Source of the DNA: Entophlyctis helioformis
Taxonomy: Eukaryota > Chytridiomycota > Chytridiomycetes > Chytridiales > Chytriomycetaceae
Length of the DNA: 64,000 nucleotides
Direction of reading: 5' to 3'
Assembly: GCA_025526915.1 (NCBI GenBank)
Contig: JAHLKH010000064.1
Coordinates: 1 to 64,000, forward strand
The notes beneath the pieces are model-generated. The model did no database searches, was not told the origin of the DNA, and saw only the letters and a list, made by a program, of their open reading frames with translations. The translations under genes and the position numbers were made by a program. Positions 47,729-61,203 of the stretch are shown here, in pieces. The first letter of the stretch is position 1. Each line of letters starts with the position of its first letter.

Positions 47729-50700
47729 TCAGATGGCGGTCAGGCTGTCAAAGAGCGGGTTGAGCCGCGCCACAATCACAGTCAGGTTGTCTGTGGAGAA
47801 GTTGTCGAGCGCGTAGTCCAGCAGGGTGTCTGCAGCCTCTTGCGGGTCGGGGATATCCTTGATGATGTCTAGTCCCTGCTGGTCTGTGCAAACATCCCAC
47901 ACCTGTCGCGGCAAGTGGCAGGATGGACGCTGCAAGTGAGCACAGATCCAAATGCATGTTTGCGAAAGGCGGCGGGCAGAGCACATACACCGTCACACGC
48001 CAGAACTAGGAACGAGTCCTTGTTGTTGAGCACAGTCTCGGTCGTGTATGGATTGCCAATCACCCATTCCTTCATGCTCAAGTCGCCCAACGATCGGGTG
48101 ACAGCCAAGACACCTGCATTGCAAATGCCCTTGGTCAGTGCCAATCCCGGCTGGCCAAGCAGGCATCGACGGACGGAATGCATCAGACAGCCGACAAACA
48201 GGTGCCTCACCGTTGACACGGTTGTTCATGACGAAACCGCCTGCTTCCAATATTCTGCGAGCCTCTTGCTGGTCAGAGCCCTTGTGGTCATACGAGAGGC
48301 GCACGGCCGTTCCGTCACGGCTGCGGCATGCAGGAAACAAAGCAACAGAGATGTGCTATGAGCGAAACAAGTACCATTGGTGCAGTTGTTTGCACGGCCA
48401 CTTACCATAGCACTGCACGAGCATCGCCAACGTTTGCCGTGTACAGGACGCGCTGCTTGGTGCGCGGCACAGTCGGATCAGTCGGATCCGACCCCGCTGG
48501 ATGCCTGTCCTCAGTGCGCATGTATGCCACGATTGCTGTGCATCCAGAGTGCATGCCTTTGCGTTGTGCGAGCTGTTTGTCTGTTGCAAGGAACGCCTGA
48601 TTGAGAAGGTCTGGGATGGGTGTGTCGGGCTGCTCTTTTAACAGTTGCAAGAAAATCTGTCGTGTGCAGCCAAGGAAGGTGGCGAACAAGGGTCAGTTGG
48701 CACAGGAACGCGATTTGCGAGTGGACGCAAGAGACGGTACCTCGTGAAGGTGGTTTCCACAAAAATCCGCTGCTGTCCGGCCGGCATGTCCGTCAAAGAC
48801 TGCAAAGAATCCTGCATGGCATTCAAGACGTGTTAGCAACCCAAGCAGAATGGCCATCAACGGTAAGGAGCAAGAGATGACAAACGCACCAGCGCCGCTA
48901 GTCTCGCCATAATTGTACACGATCGTGTGCGAGTCCTCCATCGTCCTTCTGTACTTTTTGTTTCTGTCTTCAGAGAACCCGACCTTGAAGCCAGCACGGA
49001 CCGACTCTTCGTCGTCATAGGGCGTGTAGTTGGGGTCTTTGGACGGATCGTAGTCATCGCTGTCGTCATCGTCGCCTCCCTCGTCACCCTGCGACTCTGG
49101 AGACATGCAATCGGCGTCGCGGCTTCCATGGCCCTCGTCGTCTTCGTCGTCCTCGCTGTCACTGTAGTCGCGGTTTGGAGACCGCTTCTTTCTCCGGCGC
49201 AGCTTCTTGGCACGAAGAGCGTCCTGCTCCTTTTTCTTTTTGAGGGCTGTTGCTGCTGGGTCTGACGAGTCGTTGCTGTTGACAGAAGACCCTGTAAAAG
49301 GAATAGCGCGATCCGCCGCGAGCATGGACAGACAGGCATGAGGGGTTGGACAGATGCGTGCGTGTGTTAGTTGCGGAATCCAGCATGGGATAGCATGCAA
49401 GACGGATGGGAGAGGGGCAGCCATTCATCAACCACCGCCGGTGCAATCCCAGATCCATGCATCCAGCCAGCATCCAGCCAGCCAGTCTCGGAGCAGACGG
49501 ACAGTAGCAGCAGCAGCAGCAGCAAGCAAGCAGCAGCAAGTAGCAGTGAACACAGATCAGGCCAGCCAAGCCGCTACTCCAGATGCCGAGATGCGCCAGC
49601 CGTGCCAGCCGTGCCAGCCGCGTCTGGTGGCAAAAGCCCCGCCCCCCATTCGTAGCCAGAGCCAGTGCCAGAGCCAGTGCGATTGAATGCTCACCGTCAC
49701 GGCCCCAGCTGGCAACAGGCGTCGTGCCGTCTTCATCGTCGCCCAGGTCAAGCACCGTCGTTTTTCCAGGCGAGTTGGGTGCCACGGGCAGCAGTGAGGC
49801 AGGGGCAGCAGCACCAGCACCAGCAGCACCAGCACCAGCAGCACGGGAAGCACCAGAGGCACCGGAAGCACCAGAAGCAGGCTGGCCAGCACCACCGGCC
49901 GAGGCAGCAGATGCAGAAACAGCAGCAGCAGCAGCGGCAAAAGCAACTCCACTGCTGCTCGTACCGGTGGAGGCTCTGTGTCCAGCCGACGACGTTGTGG
50001 ACGACGAGCTGGAGGCTTCGTACTGCAGGTGGCTTGGGTGCAGATGGCGGTGGTGGTGCGGCGCACCGCTGGCGCCGACCGAGCTGCCACGGAACGTACT
50101 GCCAGACGAGGACGACACGTTGCCCGCCGAGGCCGAGGCGTCTTTGGACAGCAGCGACGACGAGCCGGCGGCGGCCATGGCGCGCACGGTCGCCAGCAGC
50201 GAGTCGGTCGAGTCTGTGCCGGACACGGAGCCGCTGGCAGCTGCCGCGTGGGCGGTGCTGGGCGAGCCGGTGCCGGAGCCGCTGCCCGAGCGGGAGCCAC
50301 TGGACACGATGCCAGACACGGCCAGCGATGGCACGGCTTGGGTGGCACTGAGCAGGCCCTGCTCGGAGCGGGCGCCGGCGCCGTGGCGGTGAAAGGCAGA
50401 CGGCAGCGGCAGCGGGGACGACGACGTCGACACCGAGCCGCCAGCGCCCGTGCCCATGGCCGCGTGCGACGCTGCGGCGAGCGGCTGCTGCTGCTGGTGG
50501 TGGTTGTGCTGCTGCTGCTGCTGCGGGTTCGAGTGCGCAGCCAACGCACCTGCAGCGAGGCCTTCTGCGGACGTGGCGGCAGCGGCAGCGGTGGGAGGAG
50601 TGGTGCCCGTCGAGCCAGACATTGACGCCGAGAGCGGGTTGTTGGTTGGAGCGGCTTGGCGGCTTGGCGGGGGCGGCTTGGTGTGAGCGGCTTGGTGTGA

Positions 50701-50754
50701 GCGGGCGGGCTGGGAAACGTCAACGTCAACGGCGACGTGTGATCTGGACGGCAT
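47729..50754 (-). CDS. PP2C-family Ser/Thr phosphatase with long disordered N-terminus
   Basis: Seven exons on the minus strand (50754-49695, 49291-48890, 48811-48741, 48656-48406, 48320-48211, 48113-47989, 47902-47729) give about 730 residues. The first ~430 are Ala/Ser/Gln-rich, with a Lys/Arg cluster and an Asp-rich run. The catalytic domain starts near [20 protein letters not shown] and carries [73 protein letters not shown] and DNLTVIV, the full metal-binding set. This looks like a PTC1-type phosphatase that dampens stress MAPK signalling. An alternative start is 50622 (686 residues). Confidence 0.93.
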
Positions 50755-51048
50755 CGGGACGCGATCAGTCGCGACCACGCAGATCTGCTGCGGCTGCGTG
50801 ATGCCTCGGACGGGTCGGACGGCTGAGACGGCTGAGACGGCTGAGGTGCCACGCTCACACGCATGCCAATGCCCGTGCACACGTAAGCATGCGTGCATAT
50901 GCACGTCTGCGGATCACACAAAACTTGAAGGGTTGTTATTCGATCACACGGCACAGTCTGTATGGTCTGTAGGGTCAACACAGTCTGAAGGGTCTGCATG
51001 GTCTGCACAGTCTGCAGTCCCCAATCCATCCATCGCCCCATCGCTCCA

Positions 51049-53469
51049 TCAAGCAGCCGTGACCTTGTCAATGGCCTTGGCAAGGTCGTCGCCAACCCAC
51101 TGCGCACAGACACGGTCAGTGGCCAGCACACGCGCGGCAGTCACGCAGTCACGCATCCAGGCAGTCACGCATCTACGCAGACTCACCGCGTGGGTCTGCA
51201 TTTCAATGAGGCGCGAGACGGCACGCTGGAACGCAAAGACTTCTTCCGCTCCTGTAAACATGGAGCTCGTGAGCTGCGTGGCATCCCATCCAAAGGAGCA
51301 TTGCCGAGTGTCGGCGTCAGTGTCTGCTGCAGTGTTATGCTATGCAACGCTATGCAACGCTATGCATGCGCTCACCTGCTCGGTTGTCAGCTTGAGGTCG
51401 TCCATCAGCAGACGCTCGGCCGATTGCATGCCGTGGTACTCCTGCTGGCCCAGCTCGTTCGTATGAGGCTCTCCGGAAAAGAGGTCAAGGAGGTTGGACT
51501 CCATGGTCGCCACCAGGCGGATCTTGTTCTCGTACATGGCGTCAATGAGGGTGATGAAGCGGCGCGCTTCGTTGCGGTGGGCGAGCGTCATGCCCGGAAT
51601 GTCGGTGAGGAGGATCGTGTCAAAGTGCTTGACCAGCTCGAGGTAGTCGGCGGCGCTGTGGGCTTCGCCGCAAAGCTGCTTGAAGGGGATCTTGGCGATG
51701 CGGCCGGCTGCTTCTCTGACAATGAGCTTGCGGCCCCAAAACGAGAGTTCCCTAGCTTCCACTGGCGTAACAGGTCAGGTCAGCACATGGAATGCCAATA
51801 TTGGATGCCCGGCCGTGCAAGGCCGACAACACTTGCCAGGTGTGCTGCCGCGCAGGTCATTGAACAGTCTGCGGATCATGTCATCCGTCTCAATATCCAG
51901 TGGGCTGTGTGGGCAAATGCAAGCCTGATGTCAGCTAGCTCTCACACGGCAGCATGCAGAGAGCGTGCCAACCAACCTCAAGTACACGGGATGGCGGGTG
52001 TGATCTGCAGGTGCCATGGCAATCGCTGTTGGTGGACTGCGGCATCCAAACCAATCGAGATATGCTTACCTTGGCGACGATAGTCGATGCCAGAGTTGAG
52101 CGAGTGCACCACACATCGCTCTTTGAGCAGGTCAATGGCAGGCAAGAAGCTGGCTCGCTGGATGCCGTTCTGGTACAGCTCTGTTGCGGTTGGCAGGGTG
52201 AGTTTGGCAATCCCCAGATGCTGCATCTGCTGACCAACGCACCGTTTGGGTGGCGGTTGGATGTCATGACCGTGACAACACCGCGCTTGAACAGCTCGGA
52301 GAATAGGCGTCTGCAGTTGCAGACAAAGAGCAACGCGTAGGTGAGCAATGGACGGACTGGATGGCGACAGAGCAGCAACAGGAGCCACATACCTCAAGAT
52401 CATGGCGTCGGTGATGTCCGTGACCTGCAGCTCATCAAAGCACAGCAGCCACGCCTCACTGGCAAGTTCGGAGGCAAGCAGAGGAATGGGTCAGACGTGA
52501 TGCCCTCGTGGACGCGCAGCTGGTGGATGCGCTTGTGGGTGTCCTGCATGAACGCGTGGAAGTGCACACGACGCTTGCGCTCGATGGGGATCGTCTTGTA
52601 GAAGAGATCTGCAGCATGTGTGGAGGAACGGGTCAGACGAGGGGGGACATCGACCCGAGTGGATGGGCAGAGGGCGGTGCGTACCCATAACCATTGTCTT
52701 GCCCGTGCCGACATCGCCAAAGAGATACAGGCCTTTGGGTCCGTACGACACGCTGTCTGCCGCAGCCTTGGACTCGAACAGACTCTTGAACTGATCGTGC
52801 GAGCCAGCCATGTCAGCTCGCCGGCGGTGCATGGCCAAGCCAACACACGGCATGCGCGGCGTACCATGCCAAACACCGTCTGCTCGTTCTGGTCGATCCA
52901 AGCAAAGTCGGGCGACAGGATCTTTTCACGGCCAGCGTCGTTGCCAACCTCGGCCATGACCCGCTTCTTCTCGACCTTTGGTGGTGGCAGCACGGGCGGG
53001 TTGTATGCCAGAAGCTCGCGGTACAGCGACTGCAGGAGCGCCACAGTCTGGCGCTGGTGGGGATCGTTGCGCAGCTTGCCCGACACTACCATGGCATTGT
53101 AGGCGGCCTCTGGGCCAACCGCAGCAGCAGCAGCGGATGCAGCGGGTGCAGGGGCTGGGCTGCATGCGAGGGAGCAAACGACCTGCTGGGCGATGGCGAG
53201 GATGCACCGCTGCCAAAGACACCCGACGACGATGCCGAAACGGTCGACTGCGAGCGATGATGAATGTGCTGGTGGTGATGGTGGTGACTCTTGTGCTGGT
53301 GGTGGTGGTGGTGGTGGTGGTGGATGTGGCCCTCGCCCGTGCGGTGGTGCACATGGCGGGCCGAAAGCAGTGCCGCAGTGGGCAGGGCTGACGGGAGCTG
53401 CGTGCCCGAAGGGGCCGTCGAAGCAGACGACGACACACAGCGACGGCTCGGCGACAGTGCACGGTGCAT
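51049..53469 (-). CDS. AFG1: AFG1-type mitochondrial AAA ATPase
   Basis: About nine exons on the minus strand. The N-terminus MHRALSPSRRCVSSSASTAP is Arg/Ser-rich like a mitochondrial presequence, followed by an odd poly-His stretch. The AAA core shows KGLYLFGDVGTGKTMVMG (Walker A), KRRVHFHAFMQDTHKRIH, LLCFDELQVTDITDAM (Walker B), FKRGVVTVMTSNRHPN (sensor), RASFLPAIDLLKERC and IPFKQLCGEAHSAADYLEL. It ends FTGAEEVFAFQRAVSRLIEM. AFG1/LACE1 helps clear misassembled respiratory-chain subunits at the inner membrane. Near 53105-53160 the N-terminal and core parts are in different frames, and a one-base deletion fits better than any intron I can place. Confidence 0.9.
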
Positions 53470-53600
53470 GTTACGGGGGCAAAATGGCACGTGGCCCGGC
53501 GTGAACAATAAAACCCGACTCGCTTCATTGCACTGTTGGACACCAACACCTTCAACGGCCACACCGCTCTGGCCACCCCATTCGCCTGCTATACTTGGCA

Positions 53601-54081
53601 TCACGCCAGAATGGACCGCTCGAGGTACGCTTGCATGCGTTGCCGCGACGTCTCGTCCAGTTTGCGCAGCAGATCGGGATGTCGATTCAGGATGGCTGTC
53701 AAGTCCGACTTGGAGATGGCAAAGGTGACGCAGTCTGTCATGGCCTTGATGGATGCGGTGCGCGCAACGTTTTGGAACGGCGCGACTTCGCCAAACCACT
53801 CGGGGGACTTGGCTGTGTCGATCACCTCGCCAAACTCGCTCACAACTTCAATGGCGCCGGCCACGAGAAAATAGATGCTGCCCAAGGGTTGCAGTCCATG
53901 AATGCGGTTAGATGCAGTTAGATGCGTGCACACGAGCTGCTTCAGTCTCGCCACGGGCAGGTTACCTGTCTCCCACATCCCCAAATGTGATAATGGTCTT
54001 GCCCTTTGTCCATGTGTTCTGGGTGAGCTTCGCCTTGAGCTCCAGACGCGTTGCTTCGTCAAGGTTCTGAAAGATCTCGAT
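53601..54081 (-). CDS. cyclic-nucleotide-binding domain protein (5' end unresolved)
   Basis: Two exons (54081-53966 and 53877-53601) form one CNB domain: IEIFQNLDEATRLELKAKLT, IITFGDVGDSIYFLVAGAIE, then the phosphate-binding cassette FGEVAPFQNVARTAS, and the C-helix CVTFAISKSDLTAIL. This resembles one cAMP-binding lobe of a PKA regulatory subunit, but only one lobe is present. A splice acceptor CGGCAG just before 54081 shows that more exons lie upstream. A candidate first exon around 54558-54890 is Gln-rich and carries EPRRHATIS, close to a PKA pseudosubstrate RRxS/A. The gene could be a reduced R subunit or a standalone CNB protein. Confidence 0.7.
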
Positions 54082-55520
54082 CTGCCGCGCCGGGTTGGAG
54101 TGTTGGAGTGTTGAGGGTGTCCAAAGGGTTCCATACAATGGATCGGTAGGCCAGCCGAGTGCATTGGCCGAGCACAGGAAAGATTCCACCCATCCGAGTG
54201 GGCCAAAGAGAAGGTCAGTCAAATGCAGCAGCGGGACCAGAAACAAATCGTGGGGTCAGTAACGATGCAGTGTGAGAGGCGATGCATTTCGGCAAGAACG
54301 ACGGCAGGCACAGCGGCAGGCTGACACGCAGAGCGACTCTTGCGAGTGATGGAGTGAGGGGATCTGAAGCGAGACTGTGATGACTGTGATGCCAGCCGAC
54401 TGATCTGCCGGAATCATGGGGACAGTGGCAATGACCACGGTGGCATTGTTGGAGGAGCATCACTCGTGTGCATTGCAGCTGTAGTGCGCTGCTGACTGCG
54501 CTGCTGGCATGCCCCGCGGTTGGCGATGCTATGCGCTCGATGCTTCTGGTGTTGAGGCTACTGGTGCTGATGATGTTCCCGAGACCCAGACCAGCAACGG
54601 AAATGTGGTTCCTGGGACGAGAGCCAGCCGGATTCCGTCGAGTCTCGGCGCTGGAAGACAAAAGGGTGGAGATTGTGGCGTGGCGTCGCGGTTCGGCTGC
54701 CGTTGCTGCTGTTGCTACGTTGCTGCTGCCGTTGCTGCTGTTGCTGCTGTGGCAGCTGCTGTGATGCCCGACGCAACCCGTCATCGGCCGTCTGCCAGTG
54801 GCCTGCGTCGTCGTTCAGCGCAGCCCTGCGAATGCGGCTGCGGCTGCTTCGTGCGGTGGCATGCATTCCCAGTCGAGTCATCGCGCCGTCACTCCGTCGC
54901 AGCAATCGTCAACAGCAAACACCAGACGCCCGCACGGCAGGTGGATCGTGTCCGGCAACCGGCCGTCTGTCTGCACTCGCTTCCCTTCGTCTGCATGTCT
55001 GCATGTCTGCATGCCAGCCTGCCAGCCTGTCTGTCTGCCAGTCGCTGGCTCACCTGCTCGAGCGGCTTGTCCGTCGACTGCAGCATGTGCCGCGGTTTTG
55101 TGTTTGGCTGATGGGCAAAGTCGGCCGGCACATTGCATCACCATTGACCATGCGGCTCTGATTGGCTGGATTGGTAAAGGTGCTCTGAGTGGCTGGTCTG
55201 TGGCCCTGCTGAGCATCCCTTGCAACAAGCAAGATCATCCTGGCACTGCCGACACTGCCATACTGCCGAGACTCGCTGATGGCCCAGACGCGCAGTGCCA
55301 GATGTGTCCCATAGCCGGCCATGTCCAGCATCTCGTCAAGATCAGGGATCCACCGGATCGACCTCACAGGCCACATTGGTGCAGGCGGCATGCTCGTAGG
55401 TGTGCGTCTTCCACTGGCCGTCAATGCAGGCTCTTCGGCTCTGCTGTGATACGATGTGCAAGGTGATTGTGGCATCGCATCCACTGTCGCTACCGTCTGC
55501 AGGCTGCACGATCGATTCAT
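54082..55520. other. region upstream of the CNB gene
   Basis: The part up to about 54905 may hold upstream exons of the minus-strand CNB gene, in two Gln/Ser-rich frames that do not connect cleanly. The part from about 54905 to 55520 shows TGCATGTCTGCATG and CAGCCTGTC repeats and no gene that I can support. Confidence 0.35.
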
Positions 55521-56103
55521 TCAAATGTCCTTGTAGTTGGCCATCTCTGTCTTGTGGCTGTCGACGATACGCAGTGCAGCCAGTGCAGTTCAGTCAGTAC
55601 AACCAGCCAGTCCAACCAGTCACAGTCAGTCGAGCCCAGCCCAAGCCAGCTCGAATGCAATGAACGACAGGCAGAATCACCACATACCGGTCGCGCAGGT
55701 CGACGGCAAGACGGGACTGGCGACGCAGCTCGGCCATGTAGACGGCCCAGTCCTTCTCCTTGCGTCTGCGGCGGCGCTTGTCGGGGTTGGACTCGAAGCG
55801 CTCCTGAGACTTGACCAGCGACCGGAAGTTGGCCTCCTCCAGCACCGCTCTCAGCCGAAAGTACGCAACCGTGGGCGACGCCGAGCCCTTGACCACGACG
55901 GTCCGGCCCGACGAGTACGACAGCGACTCGTTCATGTGCTTCTTGTACCAGCGCACCTGCTGGTGCTGCTGTGCGCCTGCTGCTCCCACTGCACCTGCTG
56001 TTCCTGCAAGCAGCCGTGCAACAGACATGCTGCCTGCCAAGGCGCTCGACGCCGACACCAGGCTCGTCTGTGCAAGCCGCAGCGACTGTTGCAGCGAGAT
56101 CAT
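55521..56103 (-). CDS. MRPS21: mitochondrial ribosomal protein bS21m
   Basis: Two exons (56103-55688 and 55557-55521) give 150 residues. The first ~55 residues are an Ala/Ser/Gln presequence (MISLQQSLRLAQTSL ... VRWYKKHMNESL). The bS21 core follows: GRTVVVKGSASPTVAYFRLR, AVLEEANFRSLVKSQERFES, then the hallmark basic DKRRRRRKEKDWAVYMAEL and the end RHKTEMANYKDI. bS21 sits near the anti-Shine-Dalgarno region of the mitochondrial small subunit. The 12-residue last exon is assigned from splice phase. The start codon is 39 bp from the divergent MEMO1 start. Confidence 0.85.
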
Positions 56104-56142
56104 GATTTCGTTTGAAATCCAAACGTTGGCGGCAAACTCGCA

Positions 56143-57578
56143 ATGTGGAACATTACGCCGCACGACAAGGGAACGGCGCCGGCCGTGAGCCGCAAGGCTT
56201 CGCATGCAGGGTCGTGGTACACAGAGTCCGGCGCGCAGCTGTCCAAGCAGCTCGATGCCTGGCTGGACAAGGCCGACGTCTGGCCCAATCCATCGGTCCG
56301 TGCCATCATTGCCCCGTACGTCCCAGCCCGCCCCGTCCATCTTGCTCGCACATGCATCTCTGGCTGTCGCATCGCAAAAGCTTATCTGTTGCGCTCAGCC
56401 ATGCTGGATACTCGTACAGTGGCCCGGCTGCTGCATGGGCGTACAAGAACATCGACCCGCAGCAAGTGTGGGTGCTCTTGCTCTTGCTCGCTGTCTCTGT
56501 CCGCCTCTGCACTCACACCCCGTGCCGTGGCTGTTCCTTGCTGTGGCGACGCCAGCGAGCGAGTGTTTATCCTCGGGTGAGTGGGCATCCCCCGATGGAC
56601 TTGGCTCGAGAGAGATCACATGAACTGCAACTGACAGTGGGGAATGCGTGCAGACCAAGCCACCACGCGTACATCCAAGGATGCGCTCTGTCGCAGTGCA
56701 CAGAGTACGAAACGCCGCTCGGCAATCTCGTCATTGATCGCAAAGGTGCCTCGCTGCTCATTGTCCAGCAACGTGCATTACTTGTCGCTGCACAATGGCT
56801 GACCCTGCTGCCCTGTAACCAGTTGTCGGCGATCTCAAGGCAACGGGCAAGTTCGAGACCATGAGCCTCAAGACGGACGAAGACGAGCACAGCATCGAGA
56901 TGCATCTGCCATACGTGTTCAAGATCATGTCACGGTAAACCAACCGCCGTGGAACAGCATTCACACAGACGCCCTCCATCCATGACGCCAACTAACACTC
57001 TCACACACAGAAAGCAAGGTCCTTACACGATCGTCCCGATCCTTGTTGGTGCAACAAAGCCTGCACAAGAACGCCTGTTCGGTCAGCTGCTCTCGCCCTA
57101 CTTGGCAGACCCATCCAACCTGTTTGTCATCTCGTCAGACTTTTGCCACTGGGGCAGCCGGTTCCAGTACACCGTCCGCGTCGACAAGTCTCTCCCTATC
57201 CACGCGTCCATTGAGAAGCTGGACCGCGAGGGCATGAGCGCCATTCAGACGCGCCAGCCGTCCGTGTTCGAGTCGTATCTCCAACGCACACAAAACACCA
57301 TCTGCGGCAGACACCCCATCGGCGTGCTGCTCAATGCCGTGGACGAGATCGCCCGGCAGCGTGGACAGGCAGCCGAGACGCGCGGTCGGCACGCGGCTGC
57401 CGGCGGTACTGGATCAAGCGTCTCTGCTGGCGGGCTTGTCAAGACTGACTCTCAGCCAGGCGACACTGCCGACGAGATGGAGATCAAGTTTGTGCACTAT
57501 GCGCAGTCGAGCCGCATTGTCTCTGAACGCGACAGCTCCGTCTCGTACGCATCGGCATACGTCTCAATCCCCGTCTAG
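56143..57578 (+). CDS. MEMO1: MEMO1 homolog
   Basis: Six exons assemble in phase. The N-terminus [20 protein letters not shown] leads to [40 protein letters not shown] (catalytic-like AGYxYSG), then [53 protein letters not shown] and [13 protein letters not shown], ending [10 protein letters not shown]. These are the MEMO1 family signatures, an MEMO/non-heme dioxygenase-like fold that binds Cu or Fe and is linked to redox and motility signalling. The order and spacing match MEMO1 closely. The acceptor at 56568 (before RVFILG) was chosen because it matches the family at that junction. Two of the introns are longer than most in the window. Confidence 0.93.
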
Positions 57579-57586
57579 CGCTGTAC

Positions 57587-57630
57587 AACCGCAACCGCAA
57601 CCGCAACCGCAACCGCAACCGCAACCGCGA
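57587..57630. repeat. (AACCGC)n hexamer repeat in MEMO1 3' flank
   Basis: Seven AACCGC units follow the MEMO1 stop directly. Confidence 0.85.
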
Positions 57631-57833
57631 CCACATCACGCACCACGGCTCCATCCGACTGTCTACTTCCCATCTCCTTCTGCTCAACAATGCTTGCCAA
57701 CAACGATCCATGTGGGTTTGGTATGGACTGTGTCAGTGTTCATTTGGGAGCGGTGATGGATAGAAAGAAGGGAAAGAGAGAGAGAGTGTGTGTGTGTGCG
57801 TGTGTGGACGGTGATCGCTGCAGGCAGAGGTGT

Positions 57834-60268
57834 TTACAGCGGGCCGGCATGGTAGTGCTTGGCGTCAAAGTTTCCATGAGCGTCCGTCGCAACATGGCCA
57901 GGGATCCATCCCTTGAGATCGCGTGTGACCTTGTCCACATTGAGACGGAGGTGGCGGGCAATGAACCTGCCAATCTCGGTGTTTTCGTGGTTGCCAGACA
58001 GCTCGTCGGCGTTGGCTCCGTACGCGTATAAGTTGACATCCACCGCAGAGTGTCCGTGGGTCGCCCTATCGCATCACAACGAGTGGTCAGCCAACGTCCG
58101 TCTCGATAATGCCGATCCAAGGACACAGGCGGACCCACTGCGACACGCACCATCCAAGCCCAGCAGCATTGCTGACAATCGTGCCGACATAGTTCTCAAG
58201 ATCGACATTGAGCTTGGTTGTGTTTGATAGAAAGGCGACATCCTCGGACGTGTAGTTGGCATAGCCTAGCCACTTGCCAAAGACCGTGTCCTTCACAAAG
58301 CCCTGGATGTCAGGGCCAGTGTAGGCCTTGAGTTCGCGCGCAATGAACTCGCCAGAGTGCTGGACGTTGATGATCTGCTGGGGGTACCAGTCATAGACGG
58401 GATACGCCGGGCCGAGCTGGTTGCCGACAGAGAGACCGCCCGTTTCGTGGTCAGACACGGAGATCATGACCGTGTCCGGATGCTTATCCACAAAGCTCTT
58501 GACGTGGTTGATCGCCTCGTTGTAGGCAAAAATGTCCTGAATGTGCGTCGCCGGGTCGTTGCTGGATATGAAGAGGCACAGTCAATCACTGGCCAGGCGA
58601 ACAGCGGCAAGTGTGCATCGCTTGCCCACTAACCTGTGAGCAGCCATGTCGATGCGGCTTCCCTCGATCATGAGGAAGAAGCCCTTGCCCGACTTGCGGC
58701 TTGCGCGCTCAAGAAGCTCAAGAGCCATCTTGCTCATCTCGGTCAGGGACGGCTCGACAGCAGGGTCGCGGTCGATGTTGTAGGACATGTGGTCGGGCGT
58801 GAAGAGGTTCAGGATCGGAAGGCTGGCTTTGCGAGCATCGATCTGGTCAAACGAAGCCTTGTCGATGGCCACGTTCCAGCCCAGCTGCTTGGCGCTTGCA
58901 ATCACATCCTTTTGGTCGGAGCGGCAGCTGCTGGCGCTTGTGTTGGGCAGAAAGTGGCAGTAGCCGCCGCCAAACATGAGATCGACGCGACGGCCAAGGA
59001 CATACTCGCCAATCTGTTGGACTGCAATGTCGTCCTGCAACGTGGTCAGGCTGTCAGTCTCTGCCATGGCCCAGCAAGGACAGATCGGAGCATCTTCAGG
59101 TTACCTCATCGCCGCGGCTTCCGACATGGGCAGAAAAGGATGCAGGGGTCGCTGGGAGTGGCGCAGTTGGAGTGGCGTAAGAGAACAAACGACACGAGCT
59201 GGCCGATCGTAATGTGCACAAACTTACCGTGGGTGATGCGCGAGGTGGCAACGAGGCCGGTGAACATGCCGCGGTCTTTGGCAGCCTCGAGCACAGTGCC
59301 ACAGGGAACGCCACTGGGGTCGACACCAATGGCGCCGTTGTAAGTCTTGAGGATGCACGCAAAGGCCGTGGCGCCGGCAGCCGAGTCGGTGACAAAGCTG
59401 GACGAGCTGCGAGTGCGGGACGAGCCGACTGCACCCGTGAATGCGAATGCGATGATGATCGATGGAATGTGGCACAGTCAGCAGGCGTGGAGAAGGTTGC
59501 GCAGACGGCCAGCAGGAACTTGCCCAAGATCGTGTCGAGCGGCAGCTGCGTGCCCTCTGGCAGGTCCTTGACGTACTGGTTGTAGTTGCGTGCAAGGGTC
59601 TGCGAGGCCGGTCCGAATCCTGCTCAGGGCACTGCCGGTCAGATGCACCGTCTTGTCGCAGCGCTTGAATGCATGCACACAGGCCACCCACCATCGGAGA
59701 TCATCAGCACAACGTTGCGCACAGGACCTACGATATCGGCGGACATGAAGGCAGGCAGACGGTCAGGCAGACGGTCAGGCAGGCAGGCAGAGTGCATGTC
59801 AGAGGTGCATGGCTCGGCAGTGGAGCCCCTTCGATGCCCCTGCGAGGCGCTGGGCAGTGCAGGACATACCACGACGGTGGCCACCACCAACGGTGGCAAT
59901 GTACCAGGCCAGCGAGGCAGCGACGGCAACGCTGAGCAGCAGGCCGGTCGTGAGCAGCACGAGCAGCTTGCCGTAGTCCTCTCGGTGGTAGCCGAGACGC
60001 ACACCCAGCAGCGACGCCTTGACCATGCCTGCGACACCCGCACCGGCGGCACCAGCAGCGCCAGCAGAAACGCCGGCCGTTCCGGGAGATCTTCCTCGGC
60101 CTGGGCTCTGGCCACGGCGGCCGCTGGCAGCAAGCGCCTCGGGGTCTCTGGAACGGTCAGACTCGCGAATCAGCGGCGCATCTTCGCCGACAGCCACAGC
60201 AGACTCGGCATCTGTGTCGAACGACTGCTGGGCGGCTCTGCCTGGCGCTGGCCGTTGTTGCGTGCCAT
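57834..60268 (-). CDS. PHO8: vacuolar alkaline phosphatase, PHO8-like (type II membrane)
   Basis: Multi-exon on the minus strand. After a short N-terminus the sequence DTDAESAVAVGEDAPLIRES is cytosolic, then a transmembrane segment (KLLVLLTTGLLLSVAVAASL) typical of type II alkaline phosphatases. The core has VLMISDG, SFVTDSAAGATAFACILKTY (catalytic Ser, as TDSAAGATA), LVATSRITH, VDLMFGGGYCHFLP, KGFFLMIEGSRIDMAAH, TVMISVSDHETGGLSVG and THGHSAVDVNLYAYG, together covering the zinc and magnesium ligands. It ends DAKHYHAGPL. The N-terminal residues before QQSFDTDAES are in another frame; a one-base loss near 60215-60245 would join them. Confidence 0.93.
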
Positions 60269-60443
60269 GTCGGACGTTAAGGAAAGTCGCAAAAATGAAG
60301 CAAATTCGGGGTTTAGAATACTAGAAAGCTTGTTTTATGATGGGTGTATTCACAAGGGCGGTGTCAAGAGACACACAGAAAGAGAGAGCAGAAGGTGCAA
60401 GAGTGGGGAGTGTGCTCCGAGAGTGTGACGAGAGGAGCTGCGT

Positions 60444-61203
<760 letters not shown>

